From positions 620,001 to 684,000 of the forward strand of contig NZ_OGVD01000004.1 of NCBI RefSeq assembly GCF_900258045.1: a stretch of DNA of 64,000 nucleotides. The letters run 5' to 3'. The translations under genes and the position numbers were made by a program. Within the stretch, counting starts at the first letter, position 1; each line of letters starts with the position of its first letter. The DNA is from Sphingorhabdus sp. EL138. GTDB lineage: Bacteria; Pseudomonadota; Alphaproteobacteria; Sphingomonadales; Sphingomonadaceae. The notes below the pieces were generated by a model, which saw only the letters and a program-made list of their open reading frames with translations, did no database searches and had not been told where the DNA came from. This document shows, one piece after another, positions 1 to 8,292 of the stretch.

Positions 1-970
1 ACGTTTCGGTGTCCCTTGGCAGAATGTCCCGCAACGGGCCCGATGATAGCTTTTGCAAGCGCGCAGGCCATTGCGCCCAGCCCATCGCGGCGCGAAAGGC
101 TGCTTCGGAAACCTCTATTTCGTGTTGATGGCGCAACATGGCGATCGCAAGAGCTGCATTGTCCGCCTGATGAGGGCCGGGCAAGGCCGGTAAGGGCAGG
201 GTCAGTTTGCCCCTCTCATCGCGATAATGCAGCTGGTCATCATAGACCGCAGCGTCCCAATTTTCGCCTCGCGGCAGATATTTTGCGTGGGTGGCCGCGG
301 CATGTTCCGCCACGACTTTCGCCATATCATCACGGTATTTTTGAGTGAGCAGCGGGACATCGGATTTGGCAATGCCTGCCTTCTCCCATGCAATGCGCAC
401 CATCGGATCGGCTGGGGTTCCGCCTTCGGGAGAAAGAAGAAAAGCCTCATGATCGATGCCAAGTGCTGCCATGCCCGTCGCTGCAGGTGCAGGCACAATA
501 TTTGTTGCATCGAGCCGCCCGCCCAGGCCGACTTCCAAAATGCAGGCATCAGCCGATGTTTCGGCAAACGCAAGCATAGCCGCCGCCGTGGTCGCTTCAA
601 AAAAACTAGGATTAATGTCCTCGCTGGCGTCGAGGACATGCGCCAGCAACGCCGCAAGATATTCGTCTTCGATCAATGCTCCGGCAAGCCTGATCCGTTC
701 ATTGAAACGCACCAGATGCGGACTGGAATAGACATGCGCTTTCAGGCCTTCGGCCTCTATCGCTGCGCGCAAAAAGGCGCAGGTAGAGCCTTTGCCGTTG
801 GTCCCCGCAACATGAAAAACCGGCGGCAGACTCAGATGCGGATTGCCCACGCGCTCCATGACCGCTCTGATCCGCTCCAGCCCCAGTACATCGCGTCCGG
901 GTGACAGCAGCGAAAGCCGGTCGAGTTGTTTCTGAACCGCCGGATGGTCGGATCTTGCGCCGTCTGCCAT
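1..970 (-). CDS. folC: Bifunctional folylpolyglutamate synthase / dihydrofolate synthase (partial, C-terminus off the left edge)
   Basis: Reading frame open from an ATG at 970 to base 1, about 323 codons, with no stop inside the window. The family adds L-glutamate to dihydropteroate and folates in the cytosol, using ATP. The N-terminal part carries the Mur-ligase P-loop GTNGKGS, followed by the SSPHLVRFNERI stretch and EVGLGGRLDATN, all hallmarks of FolC. The start lies 17 nt after the accD stop, so it is probably co-transcribed with accD, a common alphaproteobacterial arrangement. No strong ribosome-binding site is visible before the ATG, which suggests coupling to accD translation. The last roughly 100 residues are missing only because the window ends. 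Confidence 0.93.
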   Translation of the reverse strand, partial: MADGARSDHPAVQKQLDRLSLLSPGRDVLGLERIRAVMERVGNPHLSLPPVFHVAGTNGKGSTCAFLRAAIEAEGLKAHVYSSPHLVRFNERIRLAGALIEDEYLAALLAHVLDASEDINPSFFEATTAAAMLAFAETSADACILEVGLGGRLDATNIVPAPAATGMAALGIDHEAFLLSPEGGTPADPMVRIAWEKAGIAKSDVPLLTQKYRDDMAKVVAEHAAATHAKYLPRGENWDAAVYDDQLHYRDERGKLTLPLPALPGPHQADNAALAIAMLRHQHEIEVSEAAFRAAMGWAQWPARLQKLSSGPLRDILPRDTET

Positions 971-987
971 GAATGGGTGCGGCTGAG

Positions 988-1842
988 TTAAGCCGCTGTT
1001 TTCCATGCCATGAGATAGCTCATAACGCGGGCCAGTTCGGCGCGCAGTTCCTTGCGGTGAACAACCATGTCCAACATACCGTGATCGAAATAATATTCCG
1101 AAGTTTGGAAATCGTCAGGTAATTTTTCACGGATAGTATTCTCAATCACGCGTCGCCCCGTAAATGCTAACGTAGCGTCAGGTTCTGCAATCTGAACATC
1201 TCCAAGCATTGCATAAGCTGCCATAACGCCGCCCGAAGTTGGATCTGTCAAAACAACAATATAAGGGATGCCGGCTTCTTTCATCATTGAAATAGCGACT
1301 GTTGTTTTAGGCATCTGCATCAAAGACAGGGTGCCTTCCTGCATCCGCGCACCACCTGAAGCGGTAAAACAGATAAGTGGGCATTGATCTTCAATGGCAC
1401 GATTGGCTGCATCGACAAAAGCCTGTCCAACGGCGAGCCCCATGGAGCCGCCTAGAAAAGCAAAATCCTGAACACCAACTACGCACTTATGTCCTTCGAT
1501 TGTACCAGTAACATTCACCCAAGCGTCCTGTTCCTCGGTTTTGGCGCGCGCGGCTTTCAGGCGTTCGGTATATTTTTTCTGATCCTTGAATTTCAGCGGA
1601 TCTTCCGGGACCGCTGAAAAGGGTATTATCTTCCAGCTATTCTCATCCATGATCTGCTCAAAACGGGTCATCGGCCCGATCCGGCCATGATGCTCGCATT
1701 TCGGACAGATATGCATATTGTCCTCATATTCCTTGAGGAACACCATCGCATCGCATTTCTTGCATTTGTGCCAGAGGTTATCCGGTGATTCTTTTTTGGT
1801 GATCGAAGCGATCTTGTTACGGACATTGCTAAGCCAAGACAT
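988..1842 (-). CDS. accD: Acetyl-CoA carboxylase carboxyltransferase subunit beta
   Basis: 284 aa. The beta half of the carboxyltransferase transfers CO2 from carboxybiotin to acetyl-CoA to give malonyl-CoA, the first step of fatty-acid synthesis. The N-terminal four-cysteine zinc ribbon is complete (C27, C30, C46, C49), and the crotonase-like core contains the conserved glycine-rich FTASGGARMQEG segment and GDVQIAEP. Length is typical. The ATG at 1842 has a GAGGA box about 8 nt upstream. It sits between trpA and folC, as in many alphaproteobacteria. accA is not in the window. Confidence 0.97.
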   Translation of the reverse strand: MSWLSNVRNKIASITKKESPDNLWHKCKKCDAMVFLKEYEDNMHICPKCEHHGRIGPMTRFEQIMDENSWKIIPFSAVPEDPLKFKDQKKYTERLKAARAKTEEQDAWVNVTGTIEGHKCVVGVQDFAFLGGSMGLAVGQAFVDAANRAIEDQCPLICFTASGGARMQEGTLSLMQMPKTTVAISMMKEAGIPYIVVLTDPTSGGVMAAYAMLGDVQIAEPDATLAFTGRRVIENTIREKLPDDFQTSEYYFDHGMLDMVVHRKELRAELARVMSYLMAWKTAA

Positions 1843-1862
1843 GCGTCAATTCCTCAGATTTT

Positions 1863-2651
1863 TTAGCGCGCGCTTCTGATAGCATCAGAAAGCGATTTTA
1901 CATAGTCTTTGACATGCGGCGCAGCGTCGGCTCCATGTTCGGCGATAATCTCGACAATCGCCGAGCCAACGACAACGCCATCGGCAACGCGAGCGATATC
2001 GGCGGCCTGTTCCGGTGTGCGAACGCCGAAACCCACGGCGACGGGTAGATCTGTACCCGCTTTTAGGCGTGTAATCGCTTCCTCGATGCTGGCCTGTGCC
2101 GCCTGTTGTAATCCCGTGATGCCTGCGACCGAGACGTAATAGAGGAAGCCTGAAGCGTTGTTCAATATCTCCGGCAAGCGTTCGGCATCGGTCGTCGGTG
2201 TAGCGAGACGGATCACGGCAACATCCTTGGCGCGCAGCGCGTCGCCCAAGCTGTCATCTTCCTCTACCGGAATATCAACGCAGATCACGCCATCAACCCC
2301 CGCATCAACACAAGCATCGGCAAACCAGTCGGCCCCACGGATGGTCATCGGATTGGCATAGCCCATCAGGACTAGCGGAACCGTGGGATGGCGTTGGCGA
2401 AAGGCTGTCGCGATATTCAATATGTCCGCGGTTTTTGTACCTGCGCCGAGGCTGCGGATATTCGCGGCCTGAATAGAAGGGCCGTCAGCCATAGGGTCGG
2501 TGAACGGCATGCCAAGTTCGATAATGTCGGCACCGCCTTCGACAAGTGCGTCAAGAACAGCGCCAGTGTCGGCAGCGCTTGGGTCACCGCCGGTGACGAA
2601 GGTGACGAGGGCCGCGCGGTTGGTTGGGAAGACTGAGGAAAGGCGGGTCAT
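1863..2651 (-). CDS. trpA: Tryptophan synthase alpha subunit
   Basis: 262 aa TIM-barrel enzyme that cleaves indole-3-glycerol phosphate to indole and glyceraldehyde-3-phosphate; indole is then channelled to TrpB. The catalytic acids are present: E45 in ELGMPF and D56 in DPMADGPS, with the same 11-residue spacing as E49/D60 of the enteric enzyme. The ATG overlaps the trpB stop in an ATGA arrangement (2648-2651), which implies translational coupling and equimolar alpha/beta production. Confidence 0.97.
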   Translation of the reverse strand: MTRLSSVFPTNRAALVTFVTGGDPSAADTGAVLDALVEGGADIIELGMPFTDPMADGPSIQAANIRSLGAGTKTADILNIATAFRQRHPTVPLVLMGYANPMTIRGADWFADACVDAGVDGVICVDIPVEEDDSLGDALRAKDVAVIRLATPTTDAERLPEILNNASGFLYYVSVAGITGLQQAAQASIEEAITRLKAGTDLPVAVGFGVRTPEQAADIARVADGVVVGSAIVEIIAEHGADAAPHVKDYVKSLSDAIRSAR

Positions 2652-3889
2652 ATCTCCGTCCCCAAAGCCTCGGCGACTGTGAAAATATCCTTGTCGCCGC
2701 GCCCGCAGAGATTGGCGAGAATGATCTGGTCCTTGTCCATCTTCACGGCTTCGCGCGCCACGGCTGCAATTGCATGGCTCGGCTCCAGCGCCGGGATAAT
2801 CCCTTCGGTGCCGCAGAGCAGCTGGAACGCTTCCAGCGCTTCCGTATCGGTCACGCTGTCATAACGCACCCGGCCGGATTCCTTCAGCCAGCTATGTTCT
2901 GGTCCAATGCCAGGATAGTCGAGGCCAGCGCTGATCGAATGTGCTTCGTCAATCTGGCCGTCTTCGTCCTGCAGCAGATAGGTCTTGTTGCCGTGCAAAA
3001 TGCCGGGCTTGCCGCCCGCCAGCGATGCGGCATGTTCTTTTTCCAATCCATGGCCCGCCGCTTCAATACCCAGCATTTCGACGTCGGGATCATCAAGGAA
3101 CGGATGAAACAGACCAATGGCATTAGAACCGCCACCAATAGCCGCCACCAAAAGATCGGGCAGGCGACCGGTGCGCTCGAGCAGCTGTGCCCGTGCTTCG
3201 CGACCGATCACGCTTTGGAAATCGCGCACCAGCTCGGGATAGGGATGCGGGCCAGCGGCGGTGCCGATGATGTAGAACGTGTCATGCACATTGGCGACCC
3301 AGTCGCGCAAAGCGTCATTCATTGCGTCCTTGAGCGTCGCTGAACCACTGGTTACGGGCACAACTTCTGCACCCAGTAACCGCATCCGGAAGATATTCGG
3401 CTTCTGCCGCTCAATATCGGTGGCGCCCATATAGATGACACATGGCAGACCAAAGCGGGCGCAGACGGTGGCCGTGGCCACGCCATGCTGACCCGCGCCG
3501 GTTTCAGCGATGATCCGGGTCTTAACCATGCGCTTGGCGAGCAAAATCTGGCCAATGCAATTGTTGATCTTATGCGCGCCGGTATGGTTGAGCTCATCAC
3601 GCTTGAACCAGATTTGTGCGCCTTTACCCTCTGGTGCGTCTTTCCGGACATGCTCGGTCAGGCGCTCGGCAAAATAGAGCGGGCTCGGACGACCGACATA
3701 ATGTTCCAGCAGGTCATCAAATTCTTCGGCAAAAGTCGGATCAGCCTGCGCCGCGCGATAATGCTTTTCCAGATCAAGGACCAGCGGCATCAGCGTCTCG
3801 GCTACATAACGCCCGCCAAATTGGCCAAAATGACCGCGTTCATCGGGCTGATTGCGGAAGCTGTTCGAGAGTTTATCGTGTTTGGTCAT
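2648..3889 (-). CDS. trpB: Tryptophan synthase beta subunit
   Basis: 413 aa from the chosen ATG at 3889. This PLP enzyme condenses indole with serine to make tryptophan. The PLP lysine is K107 in HTGAHKINN, and the phosphate-binding GGGSNAIG loop is visible. The frame stays open upstream to 4003, but the N-terminus [16 protein letters not shown] matches the family start, and the added 38 residues would lie wholly inside trpF. With the ATG at 3889 the gene overlaps the trpF stop by 17 nt. Order trpF-trpB-trpA is the usual alphaproteobacterial one. Confidence 0.96.
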   Translation of the reverse strand: MTKHDKLSNSFRNQPDERGHFGQFGGRYVAETLMPLVLDLEKHYRAAQADPTFAEEFDDLLEHYVGRPSPLYFAERLTEHVRKDAPEGKGAQIWFKRDELNHTGAHKINNCIGQILLAKRMVKTRIIAETGAGQHGVATATVCARFGLPCVIYMGATDIERQKPNIFRMRLLGAEVVPVTSGSATLKDAMNDALRDWVANVHDTFYIIGTAAGPHPYPELVRDFQSVIGREARAQLLERTGRLPDLLVAAIGGGSNAIGLFHPFLDDPDVEMLGIEAAGHGLEKEHAASLAGGKPGILHGNKTYLLQDEDGQIDEAHSISAGLDYPGIGPEHSWLKESGRVRYDSVTDTEALEAFQLLCGTEGIIPALEPSHAIAAVAREAVKMDKDQIILANLCGRGDKDIFTVAEALGTEI

Positions 3890-4517
3890 ATGTGCGAACC
3901 GCTTGGCAAAAGGCAGCGATTCTGTCCACATCTTTGACGCCCGGCGCGGATTCAACGCCAGAGGAAACATCGACGAGTGGAGGACTCGTCGCTTCCATCG
4001 CACTCACGACATTATCGGCATCCAAACCGCCGGCAAGACCCCATGGCAATTTGTGATCATGCCCCTTCAGGACAGACCAGTCAAAGCTCGTTCCCGTGCC
4101 GCCTGGTAGGGCCTTTGCCGGAGCATCGAACAACAGACGATTAGCGGCATCATCGAACCGAGCGCTCTTGGCGAGTGTCGCCTTGTCGCGCAGGCCGAGT
4201 GCTTTCCAGACCTCGACATTGCTTTGATCGCGCACCAGTTTGATCCATTCGGGGGTTTCACTGCCATGAAACTGAATCACATCGGGGCGGACAAAGTTGA
4301 TCACATGCCCGGTCAGTTTCGGGTCTGCGTTGACCAGCAACAATACTATTTTTAACGACTCCGGAGCAGCTTCACGCAGTTCGGCTGCGCGCTCCAGCGA
4401 CACATGACGCGGGCTTTTCTCGAAGTGCACAAGGCCGATATAGTCAGCACCGGCGTCAGCGGCGGCGTTGATCGTCGTGATGTCGGACAAGCCGCAAATT
4501 TTAATCTGGGTTTTCAT
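3873..4517 (-). CDS. trpF: Phosphoribosylanthranilate isomerase
   Basis: 214 aa (beta/alpha)8 barrel that isomerises N-(5'-phosphoribosyl)anthranilate to CdRP in tryptophan synthesis. The N-terminal IKICGL motif holds the catalytic base C8, and the C-terminal DVSSGVES segment holds the catalytic aspartate and phosphate-binding loop. The start lies 8 nt after the pyrF stop, and the end overlaps trpB. The other early trp genes (trpE, G, D, C) are not present here, so the pathway is split between loci. Confidence 0.96.
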   Translation of the reverse strand: MKTQIKICGLSDITTINAAADAGADYIGLVHFEKSPRHVSLERAAELREAAPESLKIVLLLVNADPKLTGHVINFVRPDVIQFHGSETPEWIKLVRDQSNVEVWKALGLRDKATLAKSARFDDAANRLLFDAPAKALPGGTGTSFDWSVLKGHDHKLPWGLAGGLDADNVVSAMEATSPPLVDVSSGVESAPGVKDVDRIAAFCQAVRTYDQTR

Positions 4518-4525
4518 GGGTTCGC

Positions 4526-5200
4526 TTAGAGCGTGGCTTCAATCGATCGCGCCGCGGCATTTGGATTTTCCGCCGCTGTGATCGGGCGGCCAATGACCAG
4601 GACACTGGCGCCACTATCGCGTGCAGCGCGCGGCGTTACCGTGCGTTTTTGATCGCCAGCCTTACCGTTGGCAGGGCGCAGACCGGGTACAACAAAATAG
4701 CCCTCTTTCCAGATTTTATGCGCTGCACCCACTTCATTGCCGGAACAGACAATGCCGTCCAGCCCGGCCTCGGCGGCGAGGTTGGCCAGGCGCTCAACCT
4801 GATCATGCGGGGTGCCGCTATAACCGATCTTGCCCATGTCATTTTGGTCAAGAGAGGTTAGCAAGGTAACGCCGACAACCTTGGTGTTGCTGCCTGCCGC
4901 TGCTTTGGCATCTTCCATCATCGCCCGTCCGCCGGATGCATGCACCGTCACTATCGCGGGCTCGAGGACATTAATCGCCTGCATCGCTTTTGCGACCGTG
5001 TTCGGGATATCATGGAGTTTCAGATCGAGAAAAATCGGCAATCCGATTTTCTGGATCTCATGTACTCCGTGATGGCCATTGGCGCAGAAAAACTCGAGGC
5101 CGAGTTTCAATCCGCCGACATGACCGTTGATCGATTTGGCGAGTGCAACCGCATTGTCCAATATGGGCGTATCGAGCGCAACATATATGGGATTACTCAT
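4526..5200 (-). CDS. pyrF: Orotidine 5'-phosphate decarboxylase
   Basis: 224 aa. Decarboxylates OMP to UMP, the last step of de novo pyrimidine synthesis. The catalytic array DLKLHDIPNT is intact, with D59, K61 and D64 as the Asp-Lys-Asp tetrad members (the second Asp comes from the partner subunit in this dimeric family). The C-terminal GLRPANG and VIGRPIT segments bind the phosphate. The start overlaps the upstream lapA stop by 4 nt (ATGA), so it is part of the same minus-strand transcript. Confidence 0.96.
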   Translation of the reverse strand: MSNPIYVALDTPILDNAVALAKSINGHVGGLKLGLEFFCANGHHGVHEIQKIGLPIFLDLKLHDIPNTVAKAMQAINVLEPAIVTVHASGGRAMMEDAKAAAGSNTKVVGVTLLTSLDQNDMGKIGYSGTPHDQVERLANLAAEAGLDGIVCSGNEVGAAHKIWKEGYFVVPGLRPANGKAGDQKRTVTPRAARDSGASVLVIGRPITAAENPNAAARSIEATL

Positions 5201-5592
5201 GTGCCGGCAGCCTTGTCGTCGCCTGTGATCGGTGAAACTGCAGCAGGCTCAGAGATTTGTTCCTTGCCCAAGTCCAGCGGAGTCGCTGCTGGCTTTGTTG
5301 GTGCCGGCGAGGGTTTGGTTGCATTACTTGCCGCCGTACTGGACACCGGTACCGGTCGAGCAGCCGCTTCAAGCGTCTTGATACGGCGATTGAGGCGCCA
5401 TTTTGATGTACGGTGAAGTATCCACATAGGGACGAAACCCAACAGGAACGCGCCGATAACGAGAACAGGCAGTTTCGTGTCTATGCGGATATCTTGCCAA
5501 ATCAGCACCGACGTTGGCGACCAGTTATTAACAGCAAACACCACCAAAATGACGGCCAATATAACCCAGAAAAGTGTTTTTATGAATTGCAT
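5197..5592 (-). CDS. LapA/DUF1049-family inner-membrane protein
   Basis: 131 aa with two hydrophobic segments, at about residues 5-23 and 43-62, followed by a basic stretch (KWRLNRRIK) and a low-complexity Pro/Ala/Ser/Thr-rich cytoplasmic tail of about 45 residues. This two-helix layout fits the LapA (lipopolysaccharide assembly protein A, DUF1049) family. In enterobacteria LapA acts with LapB in LpxC turnover; in alphaproteobacteria the role is unproven. A GAGGG box precedes the ATG. It leads the pyrF-trpF-trpB-trpA-accD-folC run. Confidence 0.8.
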   Translation of the reverse strand: MQFIKTLFWVILAVILVVFAVNNWSPTSVLIWQDIRIDTKLPVLVIGAFLLGFVPMWILHRTSKWRLNRRIKTLEAAARPVPVSSTAASNATKPSPAPTKPAATPLDLGKEQISEPAAVSPITGDDKAAGT

Positions 5593-5695
5593 TCGGAACC
5601 CTCAATTACCCATTTCATGCACATTACCCGTAATTTCGACCAGTGACCAGAGTGTTGCCGTTCTGGATCACATGGCGGATTTTTTGTCTCGGACT

Positions 5696-6997
5696 TCAGT
5701 CGCCAAAAACTCGATCGAAAATCGTGTCGATATGCTTGAAATGATAATCTAGATTAAAGCTCTCTTCCAATTCCTCATGCGACAGTTTTGCCGTTACGTC
5801 GGGATCAGCTTTCAGCAGGTCAAGCAAAGCCACTTCGCCATCTGATTCCCAGACCTTCATAGCGTTACGCTGAACGATGCGGTAGCTGTCTTCCCGGCTG
5901 ATACCTGCTTGTGTAAGCGCCAGCAGTACGCGCTGGGAGTGCACAAGCCCGCCCATCCGGTCGAGATTTTTCTGCATGCGCTCCGGATAGATGAGGAGTT
6001 TTTCGACCACACCGGTTAAACGCGCGAGGGCGAAGTCCAAAGTGATTGTGGCGTCAGGACCAATCATCCGTTCGACTGAGCTGTGGGAGATATCCCGCTC
6101 ATGCCATAGAGCAACATTCTCCATCGCGGGCAGGGCATAGCTCCGTACCATCCGTGCAAGTCCGGTCAGGTTTTCGGTTAGGATCGGGTTGCGTTTGTGT
6201 GGCATCGCGCTCGAACCTTTTTGTCCGGGTGAGAAATACTCTTCCGCTTCCAGAACCTCGGTCCGCTGCAAGTGGCGAATTTCAACGGCAAGGCGTTCCA
6301 CAGATGACGCGACAACAGCCAAAGTCGCAAAATATTGGGCATGGCGATCGCGCGGAATAACCTGTGTAGAAACGGGCTCTATTTCTAACCCCATTTTTTC
6401 CGCGACATGCGCTTCGACTTTCGGGTCGATATTGGCGAAGGTACCCACCGCGCCTGATATTGCACAGGTCGCAATTTCCTTGCGCGCCAAAACCAGTCGT
6501 TCACGGTTCCGTTCAAACTCGGCATAAGCTTGCGCCAATTTCATACCGAAAGTCACCGGCTCGCCATGAATCCCGTGGCTGCGGCCAATGGTCGGGGTCA
6601 GCTTATGCCCGTAAGCACGGGTTTTGATCGCCGCGAGCAACTTGTCCATATCATCGAGCAATATGTCCGTCGCGCGGGTCAGTTGGACGGCCACACAGGT
6701 GTCGAGTACATCGCTTGATGTCATGCCCTGGTGCATGAAGCGGGCCTCTTCACCGACATTTTCAGCAACATTGGTCAGGAAGGCGATGACGTCATGTTTT
6801 ACTTCGCGTTCAATCTCGTCAATTCGCGCGACATCAAATTTACCTTTGGCCCAAATCGCAGCCGCCGCTTCCTTCGGCACAACGCCCAGTTCGGCAAGAG
6901 CATCGGTCGCGTGCGCCTCTATCTCGAACCATATCTGGAATTTGGATTCAGGTTCCCAAATGGCAACCATATCGGGGCGAGAATAGCGCGGGATCAT
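5696..6997 (-). CDS. purB: Adenylosuccinate lyase
   Basis: 433 aa from the ATG at 6997, which has an AAGGAAAG box just upstream; a longer frame to 7093 lacks family-like sequence. The enzyme cleaves SAICAR and adenylosuccinate, releasing fumarate in purine synthesis. The fumarase/aspartase superfamily signature SSAMPHKRNP lies at residues 262-271, and the TSSDVLDT and GRSHG elements that build the active site are present. It is divergent from pfkA, with about 120 nt between the starts. Confidence 0.96.
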   Translation of the reverse strand: MIPRYSRPDMVAIWEPESKFQIWFEIEAHATDALAELGVVPKEAAAAIWAKGKFDVARIDEIEREVKHDVIAFLTNVAENVGEEARFMHQGMTSSDVLDTCVAVQLTRATDILLDDMDKLLAAIKTRAYGHKLTPTIGRSHGIHGEPVTFGMKLAQAYAEFERNRERLVLARKEIATCAISGAVGTFANIDPKVEAHVAEKMGLEIEPVSTQVIPRDRHAQYFATLAVVASSVERLAVEIRHLQRTEVLEAEEYFSPGQKGSSAMPHKRNPILTENLTGLARMVRSYALPAMENVALWHERDISHSSVERMIGPDATITLDFALARLTGVVEKLLIYPERMQKNLDRMGGLVHSQRVLLALTQAGISREDSYRIVQRNAMKVWESDGEVALLDLLKADPDVTAKLSHEELEESFNLDYHFKHIDTIFDRVFGD

Positions 6998-7116
6998 TTT
7001 TTCTTTCCTTGAAACTGAAAAAGCTGGTTTAATCCAATCATAGCATGACCAGAGATTTGCGGACCCGCTAGCAGCTACATTATGAGTCGGCAACGTGGTT
7101 CATTGGGGAGAAAAAT

Positions 7117-8217
7117 ATGCGTCTGGCAGTATTAACCGGCGGCGGCGATGTTCCTGGCCTTAACCCGTGTATCCGATCGATTGCCATGGCTGCCTGGCAG
7201 CGCGGTTGGGATGTCATTGGACTGCGCCGCGGCTGGGAAGGGGTACTGGAAACCGATCCAACCGATCCCTGGTCGCTGGAAAACTCAGCGATGGTGCTGG
7301 ATAGAGACGCAGTGCGGGGTATTGATCGGCAAGGTGGAACCATTTTACACAGCTCGCGCTGCGACCCTCGAAACACCAGTGAGGGTGACCAAACACAAAA
7401 AGTACTTGATATACTGGATGCGCTGAAGGTGGATGCGCTGATCACCATGGGCGGCGATGGAACATTGCGTTTCTCAGCGCATCTCGCCAGTCTAGGGCGC
7501 GATGTCATTTCTATCCCCAAGACGATGGACAATGATGTGTTCGGTACCGATTATTGTATCGGTTTTTCAACCGCTGTCACCCGGTCCGTCGCTGCGATAA
7601 ATGCACTCAGAACAACGGTGGCCAGCCACGAACGGATCGCGGTGATCGAACTGTTTGGCCGGCGTTCTGGCGAAACTGCTCTGCTGTCCGGCTTTTTGTC
7701 TCAGGCTGATCGCACCGTGATCGCCGAAGTGCCTGCGGATATTGATGTGCTCTTGCCCTTGTTGCTGAAAGACAAGGCGAATAATCCGGAAAGCTATGCC
7801 ATCTGCCTTGTGTCCGAAGGAGCTCAATTGGCAGGTAGTGATACGGATGATGGTGAGATAAGCAAATCCAACACCAACCGGATCGGCGTGAATATAGGCA
7901 CCCGATTGGCGAGAGAAATTGAGGCACGGTCGCCCGAGCGGACAATTGTTCAGGAACTCGCCTACCTGATGCGGGCTGGTGAGCCGGATGCAATGGATCG
8001 GATGGTTGGATTCGCATTTGGCGCCTTGGCGGTGCAACTGATCGAGGAAGGTCGCACATCGAACATGGTTTGCCTTGAAGATGGCAACTACGGTGTCGTG
8101 CCTATTGGGACGCTGCTGGGCGGAACCAAAGGTGTTAACGTATCTGGTCTTTACGATGCGCGCGAATATCGGGCCAATCTCGTGCAGATAGAAGGTATGC
8201 CGATGTTTCTATATTAA
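7117..8217 (+). CDS. pfkA: 6-phosphofructokinase (PfkA family)
   Basis: 366 aa. Phosphorylates fructose-6-phosphate to fructose-1,6-bisphosphate. Motifs in order: nucleotide-loop GGGDVPGLN (8-16), GGDGT (112-116), PKTMDND (134-140, catalytic D138) and the substrate-binding GRRSGETA region. G115 aligns with G104 of E. coli PfkA, which favours ATP, whereas K135 replaces E. coli G124 and is typical of PPi-dependent enzymes. This mixed Gly/Lys signature belongs to the so-called group III PFKs, which include both ATP- and PPi-users, so the phosphoryl donor cannot be read from sequence alone. A GGGAG box precedes the ATG. Confidence 0.9.
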   Translation: MRLAVLTGGGDVPGLNPCIRSIAMAAWQRGWDVIGLRRGWEGVLETDPTDPWSLENSAMVLDRDAVRGIDRQGGTILHSSRCDPRNTSEGDQTQKVLDILDALKVDALITMGGDGTLRFSAHLASLGRDVISIPKTMDNDVFGTDYCIGFSTAVTRSVAAINALRTTVASHERIAVIELFGRRSGETALLSGFLSQADRTVIAEVPADIDVLLPLLLKDKANNPESYAICLVSEGAQLAGSDTDDGEISKSNTNRIGVNIGTRLAREIEARSPERTIVQELAYLMRAGEPDAMDRMVGFAFGALAVQLIEEGRTSNMVCLEDGNYGVVPIGTLLGGTKGVNVSGLYDAREYRANLVQIEGMPMFLY

Positions 8218-8292
8218 GACGATATTTGAGCGTGTTGAGGTGGTGTAACTTAAACAGGCATCGCGCGAATAAGGTGATGAGGGGATCATGAA

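Noticed and set aside
16-904. Several overlapping open frames on both strands at the left edge
   Set aside because: They lie in other frames of folC, whose minus frame carries GTNGKGS and other family motifs and is open to the window edge.
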